A stretch of 64,000 bases of DNA from Planomonospora sp. ID67723 (GCF_015711605.1 NZ_JABTEZ010000002.1:1798001-1862000); one strand, 5' to 3'; counted from the first letter of the stretch, positions 48,896 to 57,377 are shown. The notes: generated from the sequence alone by a model not told the origin. Numbers and translations are program-made.

Positions 48896-48970
48896 ATGAG
48901 ACAGGGGCTTTACCTGACCCGACGCCCGCACGTGGACTTCTGCCACGTCGCCAGCGCGCAGTGTCGTTGA
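48896..48970 (+). CDS. Cysteine-containing leader peptide of the sulfur operon (24 aa)
   Basis: The frame encodes MRQGLYLTRRPHVDFCHVAS followed by A-Q-C-R and a stop. L-T-R-R-x-H-V-D-x-x-R/H-x-x-S-A-x-C is the conserved signature of the short leader peptides found upstream of actinobacterial sulfur-assimilation operons, with Cys codons near the end. The ATG coincides with the predicted transcription start. Ribosome stalling at Cys codons (TGC 48941, TGT 48962) when Cys-tRNA is scarce would control downstream genes. The mechanism is inference; the motif match is direct. Confidence 0.8.
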   Translation: MRQGLYLTRRPHVDFCHVASAQCR

Positions 48971-49155
48971 TCGCGGATCTCTGACGTTCCCCACCCGGTG
49001 AAGGCGCGGCCGGTGACCCGCCGCGCCCGGGCTCTCCCGCCTCGCGTGGCCGACGGCGTCCACGTCCCCTTCGCGAAATCGTTCCCCCGGCATGCTCCGC
49101 CCGCGGCACGGCGCCGCGCAGGCATGCCCTTTCTTCCTGCACGAGGACTACTTCC
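48971..49155 (+). promoter_or_regulatory. Leader region between leader peptide and SsuA-like gene
   Basis: A 185-base untranslated stretch with competing short repeats. CGTGG at 48931 (inside the leader ORF) can pair with CCACG at 48943, and a second CGTGG/CCACG pair occurs around 49044-49063. GGCATGC/GCATGCC repeats flank 49089-49129. Alternative folding fits attenuation, but no single terminator is evident. Confidence 0.45.
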
Positions 49156-50175
49156 GTGATCAGAACCAGGCACATCTTCGCCTCCGTCCTGCTGGCCTTC
49201 TCTCTGGCCGCCTGCGGCTCCGCCTCCGGAGCCGCCAAGCCCGGAGGGCTCGAGGTGACCGAGCTGCGTTACCAGGGCGGCGTCGGCGCCGTCACCTTCC
49301 CCGAGCTGGCCGAGCATCTGGGCTACCTCGGTGACATCAAGCTCAAGTGGGTCGGCAACACCATCTCCGGCCCGCAGGACATCCAGTCGGCCGCCACCGG
49401 TCAGACCGACTTCGGCGGCGCCTTCAACGGCGCCATCGTCAAGCTCGCCGCCGCCAAGGCGCCGATCAAGGCCGTGGTCGGCTACTACGGAAGCGACGAG
49501 GACAGCTTCATCGGCTACTACGTCGCGGACGGGTCGCCGATCACGGGGCCCCGCGACCTGATCGGCAAGAAGATCGGGGTCAACACCCTCGGCGCCCACC
49601 TGGAAGCCGTGCTCAAGGAGTACCTCAAGCGCGGCGGCCTCACCCCGGAGGAGATCGGCAAGGTCGAGCTGGTCGTCGTGCCGCCGGTCAACACCGAGCA
49701 GGCCCTGCGCCAGGGCCAGATCGACGTGGCCGCGCTGTCGGGCGTCCTGCGCGACAAGGCCCTGGAGCGCGGTGGCATCCACCCCCTGTTCAAGGACATC
49801 GACCTGTTCGGCTCCTTCACGGCGGGCAGCATCGTGCTCCGCCAGGACTTCATCGCGCGCAACCCCAACACGACCAAGAAGTTCGTCGAGGCCTTCGCCA
49901 AGGCCGTCGAATGGACCCAGACCCACTCCCGCGAGGAGGTGATCGCCACGTACAAGGAGATCATCGCCAAGCGCGGGCGCAACGAGGACGCCGCGACCGT
50001 CGGCTTCTGGAAGAGCAGCGGCGTGCACGGCAAGGGCGGCGTGATCGACGCCAAGGAGTTCCAGACCTGGGTCGACTGGCTGGAGCGCGAGGGCGAGATC
50101 AGAGCCGGCCAGGTCAAGGCGTCCGACCTCTACACCAACGAGTTCAACCCCTTCGCCTCCGGGAGCACCTCGTGA
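49156..50175 (+). CDS. SsuA/TauA-like ABC transporter substrate-binding lipoprotein
   Basis: 339 residues. Lipobox L-A-A-C after F-A-S-V-L-L-A-F-S. Then the NMT1/SsuA pattern: L-R-Y-Q-G-G-V-G-A-V-T-F-P-E-L-A-E-H-L-G-Y, A-T-G-Q-T-D-F-G-G-A-F, and L-I-G-K-K-I-G-V-N-T-L-G-A-H. It should bind a sulfonate or another organosulfur compound outside the membrane. First structural gene of a six-gene operon; its stop overlaps the ATPase start (GTGA). Confidence 0.88.
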   Translation: MIRTRHIFASVLLAFSLAACGSASGAAKPGGLEVTELRYQGGVGAVTFPELAEHLGYLGDIKLKWVGNTISGPQDIQSAATGQTDFGGAFNGAIVKLAAAKAPIKAVVGYYGSDEDSFIGYYVADGSPITGPRDLIGKKIGVNTLGAHLEAVLKEYLKRGGLTPEEIGKVELVVVPPVNTEQALRQGQIDVAALSGVLRDKALERGGIHPLFKDIDLFGSFTAGSIVLRQDFIARNPNTTKKFVEAFAKAVEWTQTHSREEVIATYKEIIAKRGRNEDAATVGFWKSSGVHGKGGVIDAKEFQTWVDWLEREGEIRAGQVKASDLYTNEFNPFASGSTS

Positions 50176-51101
50176 GCCTGCACACCGCCGAACAGAGCGT
50201 CGCCGGCCGGGCCGTCCCCGGGCAGGAGGACCTCGCGGGGAGCACCGCCGGGCGATCCGCCGTTCCCGTCCCCGAGGCCGCCGGATCCGGGCGCCGCGCC
50301 GCGGGCCCGCCGAAAATCGCGATCCGGGACGTCGGCAAGGTCTTCCGGGTCAGGGGAGCCGACCGGCCGTTCACCGCGGTCGAGGGCATCGACCTCGACG
50401 TGCGCGAGGGGGAGTTCCTCACCCTGGTCGGGCCGAGCGGCTGCGGCAAATCCACCCTGCTCGACCTGGTCGCCGGTCTCACCGCCCCGACCACCGGGCG
50501 CATCCTCATCGACGGCAGGGAGATCACCGGCCCCGGTCTGGACCGGGGAATCGTCTTCCAGCAGTACGCCCTGTTCCCGTGGCGCACGGCGCTGGACAAC
50601 ATCGCCTTCGGGCTGGAGGCCAAGGCCGTACCGAAGAAGGAGCGGCAGGATCGGGCCCGGCACTACCTGGACCTGGTCGGGCTGGACGGCTTCGGGCAGC
50701 GGTACCCGCACGAGCTGTCGGGCGGCATGCGCCAGCGCGTGGCCATCGCCCGCAGCCTGGCCTTCGACCCGGACGTGCTGCTGATGGACGAGCCGTTCGC
50801 CGCGCTGGACGCCCAGACCCGTGAGTCGTTGCAGGAGGAGCTGCTGCGCATCTGGGAGAAGACGAACAAGACCGTCGTGTTCATCACCCACGGCATCGAC
50901 GAAGCCGTCTACCTGGGACAGCGGGTCGCGGTGATGACCTCCAGGCCCGGCCGGATCAAGCAGGTCCTCGACGTGGCGTTCGACTCGCGCGAGGGCGACC
51001 TGCGCGCGGACCCGCGCTTCGGCGAGTACCGCCACCACATCTGGACCCTGCTGCGCGACGAGGTCGCCGTGGCCCAGGAACAGGAGCGGACCATTGGCTG
51101 A
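50172..51101 (+). CDS. SsuB-type ABC transporter ATPase
   Basis: 309 residues. A low-complexity N-terminal extension of about 45 residues is followed by a full nucleotide-binding domain: Walker A G-P-S-G-C-G-K-S-T, Q loop V-F-Q-Q-Y-A-L-F-P-W, signature L-S-G-G-M-R-Q-R, Walker B V-L-L-M-D-E-P-F and H-loop I-T-H-G-I-D-E-A. F-P-W-R after the Q loop is typical of nitrate/sulfonate/taurine ATPases. The start GTG is set by the overlap with the binding-protein stop. Confidence 0.93.
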   Translation: MSLHTAEQSVAGRAVPGQEDLAGSTAGRSAVPVPEAAGSGRRAAGPPKIAIRDVGKVFRVRGADRPFTAVEGIDLDVREGEFLTLVGPSGCGKSTLLDLVAGLTAPTTGRILIDGREITGPGLDRGIVFQQYALFPWRTALDNIAFGLEAKAVPKKERQDRARHYLDLVGLDGFGQRYPHELSGGMRQRVAIARSLAFDPDVLLMDEPFAALDAQTRESLQEELLRIWEKTNKTVVFITHGIDEAVYLGQRVAVMTSRPGRIKQVLDVAFDSREGDLRADPRFGEYRHHIWTLLRDEVAVAQEQERTIG

Positions 51102-52008
51102 CACTCTCACCGCGTCCGGGGCCCAGGCTCCCGGAGGCGAACCCCCCCGGGCAACGGCCCCGGGGGCCGGGGCCGCGCGGGGCGACGCGCCCACCGCCGA
51201 CGACAGGGCCACCAACTTCTTCAAGGTCACGGGAAGGACGCGAACTCCGGCGGTGCCGCGGCTGGCCGCGGCGGCCAACCGGTCGCTGGCGATCGTGCTG
51301 CTGGCCGGCGCCTGGGAGGCGCTGCCCCGCACCGGAGCGGTCGACCCGGTGTTCGTGCCGCCGTTGTCGGAGGTCCTGCTCGCCTGGTACGACCTGCTGC
51401 TCGGCGGGCAGCTGCCGGAACACTTCCAGGCCTCACTGCTCCGGTCCCTGTCCGGGTTCGGCCTGGCCATCGCGCTGGCCATCCCGCTCGGCCTGGCCAT
51501 CGGCTGGTACCGGCCGCTCGCCGACTTCCTCAGCCCGGTGCTGGAGCTGTTCCGCAACACCTCGGCCGTGGCCCTGCTGCCGGTCTTCATCCTGATCTTC
51601 GGCCTGGGGGAGACCTCGAAGATCGTCTTCGTGTTCTACGCCTGCGCCTGGCCGATCCTGCTGAACACCGTCAGCGGCGTCAAGACCGTGGAACCGCTGC
51701 TGATCAAGTCGGCCCGGTCCATGGGCCTCGGCCCGTTCAGGCTGTTCCAGAAGGTGATCCTCCCGGCGGCCGTACCGACCATCTTCACCGGCATCCGGCT
51801 GGCGGGCGCCTACTCCATCCTCGTACTGATCTTCGCCGAGATGGTCGGGGCCAAGGCCGGGCTCGGCTACCTCATCCAGGACGCGCAGTTCAGCTTCCGC
51901 ATCCCCGACATGTACGCCGGGATCATCACGATCTCCGCCCTCGGCCTGCTGTTCAACCTGCTCCTGCTCAGCGTGGAGCGCCGCTTCTCGACGTGGAGGA
52001 CCACCTGA
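51094..52008 (+). CDS. SsuC-type ABC transporter permease
   Basis: 304 residues. A Gly/Ala/Pro-rich N-terminus of about 60 residues precedes six transmembrane helices. The EAA-type loop L-I-K-S-A-R-S-M-G-L-G-P-F-R-L-F-Q-K-V-I-L-P and the ending I-S-A-L-G-L-L-F-N-L-L-L-L match the SsuC/TauC family. The TTG start at 51094 has GGAGCGG upstream and overlaps the ATPase gene by 8 bases; the stop overlaps the next start (TGATG). Confidence 0.9.
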   Translation: MADTLTASGAQAPGGEPPRATAPGAGAARGDAPTADDRATNFFKVTGRTRTPAVPRLAAAANRSLAIVLLAGAWEALPRTGAVDPVFVPPLSEVLLAWYDLLLGGQLPEHFQASLLRSLSGFGLAIALAIPLGLAIGWYRPLADFLSPVLELFRNTSAVALLPVFILIFGLGETSKIVFVFYACAWPILLNTVSGVKTVEPLLIKSARSMGLGPFRLFQKVILPAAVPTIFTGIRLAGAYSILVLIFAEMVGAKAGLGYLIQDAQFSFRIPDMYAGIITISALGLLFNLLLLSVERRFSTWRTT

Positions 52009-53357
52009 TGCCCACCCGCACGCTGCACCTGAACGCCTTCCTCATGGGCGTCGGCCACCACGAGGCGGCCTGGCGCCATCCGCGCACCGAGCCCGCCCGG
52101 CTGAGCGACGTCCGGCACTACCAGCAGCTGGCCCGGATCGCCGAGCGCGGCCGGCTCGACTCGCTCTTCCTCGCCGACGGCCTCGCCCTGCAGGGCGACG
52201 TCCGGCACAACGCGCTCGGCGGGCTCGAACCCCTCACGCTGCTGTCGGCACTGGCCGCGGTCACCGACCACATCGGCCTGATCGCGACCGTCTCCACCAC
52301 CTACAACGAACCGTTCCACGTGGCCCGCAAGTTCGCCTCACTGGACCACATCAGCGGCGGCCGGGCCGGATGGAACATCGTCACCTCCGCCGGAGAGGCC
52401 GAGGCGCGCAACTTCGGCGTCGAACGCCCCGCGCACGCCGACCGCTACGCCAGGGCCACCGAGTTCCTGGAGGTGGTCACCAAGCTCTGGGACAGCTGGG
52501 AGGACGACGCCGTCGTCGGCGACCGCCGAACGGGCGTCTACGCCGACACCGGGAAGATCCACGCCCTCGACCACGACGGGGTCCACTTCCGGGTCCGCGG
52601 CCCGCTGAACACCTCCCGCCCGCCGCAGGGGCACCCGCTCCTGGTGCAGGCAGGTTCCTCGGAGGACGGCAAGGAGTTCGCCGCCCGGCATGCCGAGGCC
52701 GTCTTCACCGCCCAGCAGACCCTGGCCGAGGGGCAGGAGTTCTACGCCGATCTCAAGGGCCGGCTGGCCCGGTACGGCAGGCACGAGGACGAGCTGCTGA
52801 TCCTGCCCGGCATCTCCCCGATCATCGGTTCCACCGAGCGGGAGGCGCTCCGGCTGGAGAAGGAGCTGGAGGATCTCATCATCCCCGCGTACGGCCTGGC
52901 CCAGCTCTCGCACATGGTCGGCATCGAACTGTCGCACGACGCGCTGGACCGGCCGCTGCCCGACGTCTCGGCCGAGACGGAGGGAGCGCAGAGCCGCCGC
53001 AAGCTGGTCATCGACCTCGCCCGCCGGGAGAACCTCACCGTCCGGCAGCTCCTCGCCCGCCTGGCGGGCGGGCGGGGGCACCGGGTCGTGGCCGGCACGC
53101 CCGAGCAGATCGCCGACGAGATCCAGGTCTGGTTCACCGGGGGCGCGGCCGACGGGTTCAACATCATGCCGCCGGTCCTGCCCGGCGGCCTGGAGGACTT
53201 CGTCGAGCACGTCGTGCCGGAACTGCAGATCAGGGGCCTGTTCCGGACCGAGTACGAGGGCCGGACCCTGCGCGAGAACTACGGCCTGGCCCGGCCCGCC
53301 TCCCGCCACGCGCGGCCCGTGGCGGCCGGGCGGCTCGACGCGGCGGTGGTCTCGTGA
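52008..53357 (+). CDS. LLM flavin-dependent monooxygenase (NtaA/SnaA/DszA family)
   Basis: 449 residues, the usual size of the FMNH2-dependent NtaA/SnaA/DszA group. Visible are R-L-D-S-L-F-L-A-D-G-L-A, S-T-T-Y-N-E-P-F-H-V-A-R-K-F-A-S-L-D-H, G-R-A-G-W-N-I-V-T-S and P-L-L-V-Q-A-G-S-S-E-D-G. Coupled to an SsuABC-type importer and two flavin reductases, it probably cleaves C-S bonds of an imported organosulfur compound (sulfone, sulfonate or thiophene-derived). The preferred ATG at 52008 overlaps the permease stop. Confidence 0.9.
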   Translation: MPTRTLHLNAFLMGVGHHEAAWRHPRTEPARLSDVRHYQQLARIAERGRLDSLFLADGLALQGDVRHNALGGLEPLTLLSALAAVTDHIGLIATVSTTYNEPFHVARKFASLDHISGGRAGWNIVTSAGEAEARNFGVERPAHADRYARATEFLEVVTKLWDSWEDDAVVGDRRTGVYADTGKIHALDHDGVHFRVRGPLNTSRPPQGHPLLVQAGSSEDGKEFAARHAEAVFTAQQTLAEGQEFYADLKGRLARYGRHEDELLILPGISPIIGSTEREALRLEKELEDLIIPAYGLAQLSHMVGIELSHDALDRPLPDVSAETEGAQSRRKLVIDLARRENLTVRQLLARLAGGRGHRVVAGTPEQIADEIQVWFTGGAADGFNIMPPVLPGGLEDFVEHVVPELQIRGLFRTEYEGRTLRENYGLARPASRHARPVAAGRLDAAVVS

Positions 53358-53926
53358 GCATCCCGGTGACCGGCGGCCGGCGGCGGCCGGGCGGCCCGCC
53401 GACGGGCTCCCTCGTCGCACTGGTCGGAAACCCCCGCGCGGACTCCAGGACACGGGCCGTGGCCGTGGCCGCGGCCGAGGAGGTCGGGCGGCGGATCGGA
53501 CACGACGGGCCCCCCGAGGTGGTGGACCTGTCGGCGCTGGGACCGCACCTGCTGACGCCCGGCCCGTCCGCAGGCGTGGAGGTGGCACTGGAACTGGTCG
53601 CGGGGGCCGACGTGCTCGTGGTGGCCAGCCCCACCTACAAGGCCACCTATACCGGCCTGCTCAAGGTGTTCCTCGACCGGCTCCCCGGCGGCGCGCTGGC
53701 CGGGACCGTGGCACTGCCGCTGCTGGTCATGGGCGATCCCCGGCACGCCCTGGCCGTCGAGCTCCATCTCCGGCCCGTCCTGGTCGAGCTCGGCGCCCAC
53801 GTGCCCACCCCCGGGCTGGCGCTGCCGGAATCCGAGCTCCCCGATCTCGGCCGGGCGCTCACGCGGTGGGCCGACCGGATCGCCCCGCAGGCGGCCGCGG
53901 TGATCAGGGAAGGAGCGGGAACATGA
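53354..53926 (+). CDS. NAD(P)H-dependent FMN reductase (SsuE/MsuE-like)
   Basis: 190 residues of the flavodoxin-like reductase fold: V-A-L-V-G-N-P-R-A-D-S-R-T near residue 21, D-V-L-V-V-A-S-P-T-Y-K-A-T-Y-T-G-L-L-K near 90 and L-P-L-L-V-M-G-D. It supplies reduced FMN to the monooxygenase. The GTG overlaps the previous stop and its own stop overlaps the next ATG, so all are coupled. Confidence 0.88.
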   Translation: MSIPVTGGRRRPGGPPTGSLVALVGNPRADSRTRAVAVAAAEEVGRRIGHDGPPEVVDLSALGPHLLTPGPSAGVEVALELVAGADVLVVASPTYKATYTGLLKVFLDRLPGGALAGTVALPLLVMGDPRHALAVELHLRPVLVELGAHVPTPGLALPESELPDLGRALTRWADRIAPQAAAVIREGAGT

Positions 53927-54489
53927 CGGAGACCCTCCCGGCCGACCTGCGGGGCCTGCCCGCGGAGCACGGTGCCGGCCGGTCCTCGGACGACGGTGCG
54001 GGCCGGTCCGTGGACGGCGGCGCCTTCCGGCAGGCCCTGGCCGTGCACGCCGCGGGCGTCGTCGTGGTCACCGCGCAGAGCCAGGGCGTGCCCGTCGGGC
54101 TGACCGCGACCTCGTTCTCCTCGGTCAGCCTGGACCCGCCCCTGGTCTCCTTCTACGTCGACCGGGGCTCCTCCACCTGGCCCTGGCTGCGTCAGGCCGA
54201 CCACTTCGCGGTCAACATCCTGGCCAGCGACCAGGCCGAGCTGGCCGCGCGCTTCGCCAGCAAGGGCCTCGACCGGTTCGCCGCCCCCACCCGGTGGCGT
54301 CCCGGTCCGCTCGGGGCGCCGCTGCTGGAGGACGTTTCCGCGCACCTGGTCTGCCTGCCGTACGAGACGGCCGACGTGGGCGACCACGTCCTGGTCGTGG
54401 GCCTGGTCGCCGAGGCGGCCGTGCGCGGCCCGGGCCGTCCCCTGCTGTACCACCGGGGTCGTTTCGGCCGGTTCATCGCCCACCCCTGA
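53923..54489 (+). CDS. Flavin reductase domain protein
   Basis: 188 residues. Core A-A-G-V-V-V-V-T-A, P-V-G-L-T-A-T-S-F-S-S-V-S-L-D-P-P-L-V-S-F (flavin binding), H-F-A-V-N-I-L-A, and L-L-Y-H-R-G-R-F at the end: the HpaC/DszD-type flavin reductase family. This is a second, unrelated reductase in the same operon, which may indicate two flavin-dependent steps or redundancy. AGGAGCGG precedes the ATG, which overlaps the previous stop. Confidence 0.9.
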   Translation: MTETLPADLRGLPAEHGAGRSSDDGAGRSVDGGAFRQALAVHAAGVVVVTAQSQGVPVGLTATSFSSVSLDPPLVSFYVDRGSSTWPWLRQADHFAVNILASDQAELAARFASKGLDRFAAPTRWRPGPLGAPLLEDVSAHLVCLPYETADVGDHVLVVGLVAEAAVRGPGRPLLYHRGRFGRFIAHP

Positions 54490-54523
54490 CCGGGCGCACC
54501 GGCCGGGGCGGGGGCGGGCGCCC

Positions 54524-54560
54524 GCCGGGGAGGCGGCTCTTGACGAGCCGCCTCCCCGGC
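54524..54560 (+). terminator. Terminator of the sulfur operon
   Basis: A 16-bp perfect stem (54524-54539 with 54545-54560) and the loop TTGAC, 34 bases after the flavin reductase stop. Confidence 0.88.
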
Positions 54561-54646
54561 GATCCGCGCCGGGCATCGGTCCGTCTCCCCGTTCCGGTTC
54601 CAGGAGCGGTCGTGTCTCCGAGACGGCCGCGAAGTACGATCGTTCA

Positions 54647-55183
54647 ATGACCGAAATGACCGAAACCTCGCCCGGCTGGCTCACTCCCGACGAGCTGGAG
54701 GCGACGCGCGCGCGGATGCCGATCCTCTACATCGACGCCGTGCCCGTGCGGGTCGACGAGGCCGGAGTGGTCACGCGGGTCGGCCTGCTGCTGCGCATCG
54801 GATCGGGCGGGAAGGTCAGCCGCGCCCTCGTGTCCGGGCGGGTGCTCCACCATGAACGCGTCCGCGACGCGCTCATGCGCCATCTGGAGAAGGACCTCGG
54901 CCCCGTGGCGCTGCCCCAGGTTCCGGCCTCTCCGCAGCCGTTCACCATCGCCGAGTACTTTCCGACGCAGGGCGTGACGCCGTACCACGACCCCCGGCAG
55001 CACGCGGTCTCGCTGGCGTACGTCGTCCCGGTCGCGGGGGACTGCCGCCCCCGCCAGGACGCCCTCGACCTCGTCTGGTTCACCCCGCAGGAGGCCGCGT
55101 CGCCGCTGGTGCAGCAGGAGATGACCGGCGGGCAGGGCGTCCTGCTGAAGCAGGCCCTCGCGCACGTCGGCTGCCTTCCCTGA
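54647..55183 (+). CDS. DUF4916 Nudix-like protein
   Basis: 178 residues. I-L-Y-I-D-A-V-P-V-R-V-D near residue 25 and the segment G-R-V-L-H-H-E-R-V-R-D-A-L-M-R-H-L-E-K-D (about 64-83) correspond to a Nudix box with altered residues (usual G-x5-E-x7-R-E-x2-E-E). That is typical of the actinobacterial DUF4916 group. Phosphohydrolase activity is therefore uncertain. Monocistronic, convergent with the dioxygenase gene. Confidence 0.8.
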   Translation: MTEMTETSPGWLTPDELEATRARMPILYIDAVPVRVDEAGVVTRVGLLLRIGSGGKVSRALVSGRVLHHERVRDALMRHLEKDLGPVALPQVPASPQPFTIAEYFPTQGVTPYHDPRQHAVSLAYVVPVAGDCRPRQDALDLVWFTPQEAASPLVQQEMTGGQGVLLKQALAHVGCLP

Positions 55184-55219
55184 CGCCCCGGGCGGTGCCG
55201 CAGGGCCGCGACCGGGTTC

Positions 55220-55243
55220 CGGAGCGGGGGCGCCCCCGCTCCG
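55220..55243. terminator. Bidirectional terminator, 24-bp palindrome
   Basis: CGGAGCGGGGG followed by CG and its complement; perfect self-complementarity over 55220-55243, between convergent genes. Confidence 0.75.
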
Positions 55244-55273
55244 CCCGCGGCCGGCGGCCTCGCCCGGGGCCCG

Positions 55274-56161
55274 TCACGCGTCGCCCATCACCAGGCCTTC
55301 GATGGTGTGCTTCTGCACGATCGGGCGGAGTTCGCCGACCACCGGGCAGGGCAGATGGTCGCGCACCTGCGGCGGCAGGCTCTCCCAGTAGCCGTGGGTG
55401 ACGGCCATGTCGTGGCGGGCGGCGTTGCCCGCGCCCGGGGCGTCGACGCCCAGGACGAGCACGGGGCGTGCCTTGGCGGAGCGATTGGCCGTGCCCCGGT
55501 GGATCGTCAGCGCGGAGCGGGCCGAGATGTCGCCTCGCCGGGGATATTTGCGCACGGCGCGCTCGCGGTATCGCGGGTACGCGTCTCTGGGCGGGAACAT
55601 GCCGTGCTCGAACGGCGTGCCGTCGTCCCACTGCGTGCCGGGGGCGATCTCGAACGGTCCCATGTCGGGTTCGGTGTCCACGGCGGTGAGATTGAAGGCC
55701 AGCGAGGTGAGCCGGCGGTGCGCCCGGGTCTCCTCGGGCATGGGGAAGTCGCGGTGCCAGGGCTGGTCGACCGCCCCGGCCAGCGGAACGTCGAAGCCCA
55801 GCTCGACGATCTCGTAGCGGGGGCCGAGCACCGCCGCACAGACCGCGGTGACCCACGGATGGGTGACCAGATCGACGAAGCCGCGCATCTGCTCGGGGTG
55901 GATCTCCACGTAGTAGCGGTTCGGGCCGCGTCCCACCGCGCCGCCCGGCCGGGAGAGCGCCTCGTGGAAGGCGACGTCGATGTCATGCGCCATCCGGTCG
56001 GCCCACGCGACGCCGAAGGCGCCCTGGCGGGCGGTGATCCCCTCGCGGTGAAGCTGCTCGACCGCGGTCGCCACGACCGCCTCGTCCACGTGCGCGTCCC
56101 GCCATGCCGCCGGCTCCCGCCGGGATGTCCCCGCAGGCGCGGGGCGGATCGTCTCCGTCAT
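55274..56161 (-). CDS. Phytanoyl-CoA dioxygenase family protein
   Basis: 295 residues. Iron ligands W-H-R-D-F (HxD, about 153-157) and a distal H in A-L-T-I-H-R-G-T-A-N with R in A-R-P-V-L-V-L-G for 2-oxoglutarate binding. This is the Fe(II)/2-oxoglutarate PhyH-type hydroxylase fold; bacterial members hydroxylate diverse small molecules. It is divergent from a LacI regulator and shares its operator region, so it is probably induced by the compound it degrades, perhaps sugar-linked. Confidence 0.87.
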   Translation of the reverse strand: MTETIRPAPAGTSRREPAAWRDAHVDEAVVATAVEQLHREGITARQGAFGVAWADRMAHDIDVAFHEALSRPGGAVGRGPNRYYVEIHPEQMRGFVDLVTHPWVTAVCAAVLGPRYEIVELGFDVPLAGAVDQPWHRDFPMPEETRAHRRLTSLAFNLTAVDTEPDMGPFEIAPGTQWDDGTPFEHGMFPPRDAYPRYRERAVRKYPRRGDISARSALTIHRGTANRSAKARPVLVLGVDAPGAGNAARHDMAVTHGYWESLPPQVRDHLPCPVVGELRPIVQKHTIEGLVMGDA

Positions 56162-56197
56162 GAACCTCGGCCTCCTCGTTGTGTGGTTTCCTTATGT

Positions 56198-56221
56198 TGC
56201 AACGTTGCATGCAGCGTTGCA
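56198..56221. promoter_or_regulatory. Two abutting LacI-type operators
   Basis: TGCAACGTTGCA (56198-56209, perfect palindrome) is followed without a gap by TGCAGCGTTGCA (56210-56221, one arm change). The pair lies 37-60 bases upstream of the PhyH start, in the divergent region with the LacI gene. The half-sites resemble those of the pectin locus but with a 2-bp instead of 4-bp centre. Confidence 0.8.
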
Positions 56222-56321
56222 ACAGAGGCCTCCTGGACAGGGAGGGCGAGGTGCACGAACATCTGGTGCCGGGCCGGTGCGGCGACTCCGGACGAGATAC
56301 GCGGACACGGAGGACGGGACG

Positions 56322-57377
56322 GTGGGCGCGAGCCTGAAGGACGTGGCGGCGCGGGCGGGAGTGTCCGTGCGCACGGTGTCGAATGTCGTCAACGACTTCC
56401 CGCTGGTCGCCCCGGAGACCCGCCGGCGCGTGCAGCAGGCGCTGGAGGAGCTCCAGTACCGGCCCAACGCGGCGGCGCGGCGACTGCGCGCGGGCCGGTC
56501 CGGGCTGATCGGGCTGGTCATCCCGGAGATCGACTCGCCGTACTTCGGGGAGCTCGCCTCCCTGTTGGTCCAGTCGGCGCAGGAGTACGGCTGGACGCTG
56601 CTGGTCGACCAGACCAACGGCGACCCCGAGCACGAACGCCGGCTGCTCGACGGCCTGCCGGGGCAGATCGTCGACGGCCTGATCACGAGCCCCTGGAGCC
56701 TGTCGCCCGCGGATCTGCAGCGGCGCGCCGACGCCGTACCGCTGGTCCTGCTCGGCGAGCAGGACGCCGCCGGGCTGATCGACCACGTGAGCGTGGACTC
56801 CGTCCAGGCCGCCGCCGAGGCCACCGGGCACCTGATCGGCCTGGGCCGCCGCCGGATCGCGGCGATCGGCGTGCAGCCGGATCTGACCAACGGCACGGCG
56901 CAGCAGCGGGTGACCGGATACCGGCAGGCGCTACGCGCGGCGGGATTCCCCCACGACCCGGCGCTGGAGGTGCCGGTGACCACCCTGCACCGGGCCGAGG
57001 GCGCGCGGGCCATGCGCCGGCTGCTGGACGGAGGCCATGCCCCGGACGCGGTCTTCTGCTTCAGCGACCAGCTCGCGCTGGGAGCGCTGCGGGCGGCGCT
57101 GGAACACGGTCTCACCGTGCCGCGGGACCTGGCGGTGTGCGGGTTCGACGACATCGAGGACGGCAGGTACGCCACTCCGTCGCTGACCACCGTGGCCCCG
57201 GACAAGGCTGAGATCGCCAGACAGGCCCTCGCCTGCCTGGCCGATCGGTTGCGGCGGCCGGCGTCCGGCGCGGCGGTCCGGGACGAGTCGGCGGCTCGGG
57301 GGGACGCGCCGCCGGCGCGCAGGATCGTGGTCGCCCACCGGCTGGTGGTCCGCGAGAGCACGGCCGGGCGTTCGTGA
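56322..57377 (+). CDS. LacI family transcriptional regulator 3
   Basis: About 351 residues. HTH S-L-K-D-V-A-A-R-A-G-V-S-V-R-T-V-S-N-V-V-N (about 4-24), hinge Y-R-P-N-A-A-A-R-R-L-R, effector domain with L-I-G-L-V-I-P-E-I-D-S-P-Y-F and V-C-G-F-D-D-I-E-D-G-R-Y-A-T-P-S-L-T-T-V. The GTG at 56322 has GGAGGA about 8 nt upstream; the frame is open further upstream but the protein start fits here. Divergent from PhyH and expected to bind the abutting operators at 56198. Confidence 0.9.
   Translation: MGASLKDVAARAGVSVRTVSNVVNDFPLVAPETRRRVQQALEELQYRPNAAARRLRAGRSGLIGLVIPEIDSPYFGELASLLVQSAQEYGWTLLVDQTNGDPEHERRLLDGLPGQIVDGLITSPWSLSPADLQRRADAVPLVLLGEQDAAGLIDHVSVDSVQAAAEATGHLIGLGRRRIAAIGVQPDLTNGTAQQRVTGYRQALRAAGFPHDPALEVPVTTLHRAEGARAMRRLLDGGHAPDAVFCFSDQLALGALRAALEHGLTVPRDLAVCGFDDIEDGRYATPSLTTVAPDKAEIARQALACLADRLRRPASGAAVRDESAARGDAPPARRIVVAHRLVVRESTAGRS

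Noticed and set aside
48878-48900. tRNA-like GGTTCGAGTC
   Set aside because: It resembles a T-loop, but there are no matching stem arms, acceptor or anticodon stem; the segment is better explained as the -10 region of the sulfur operon promoter.
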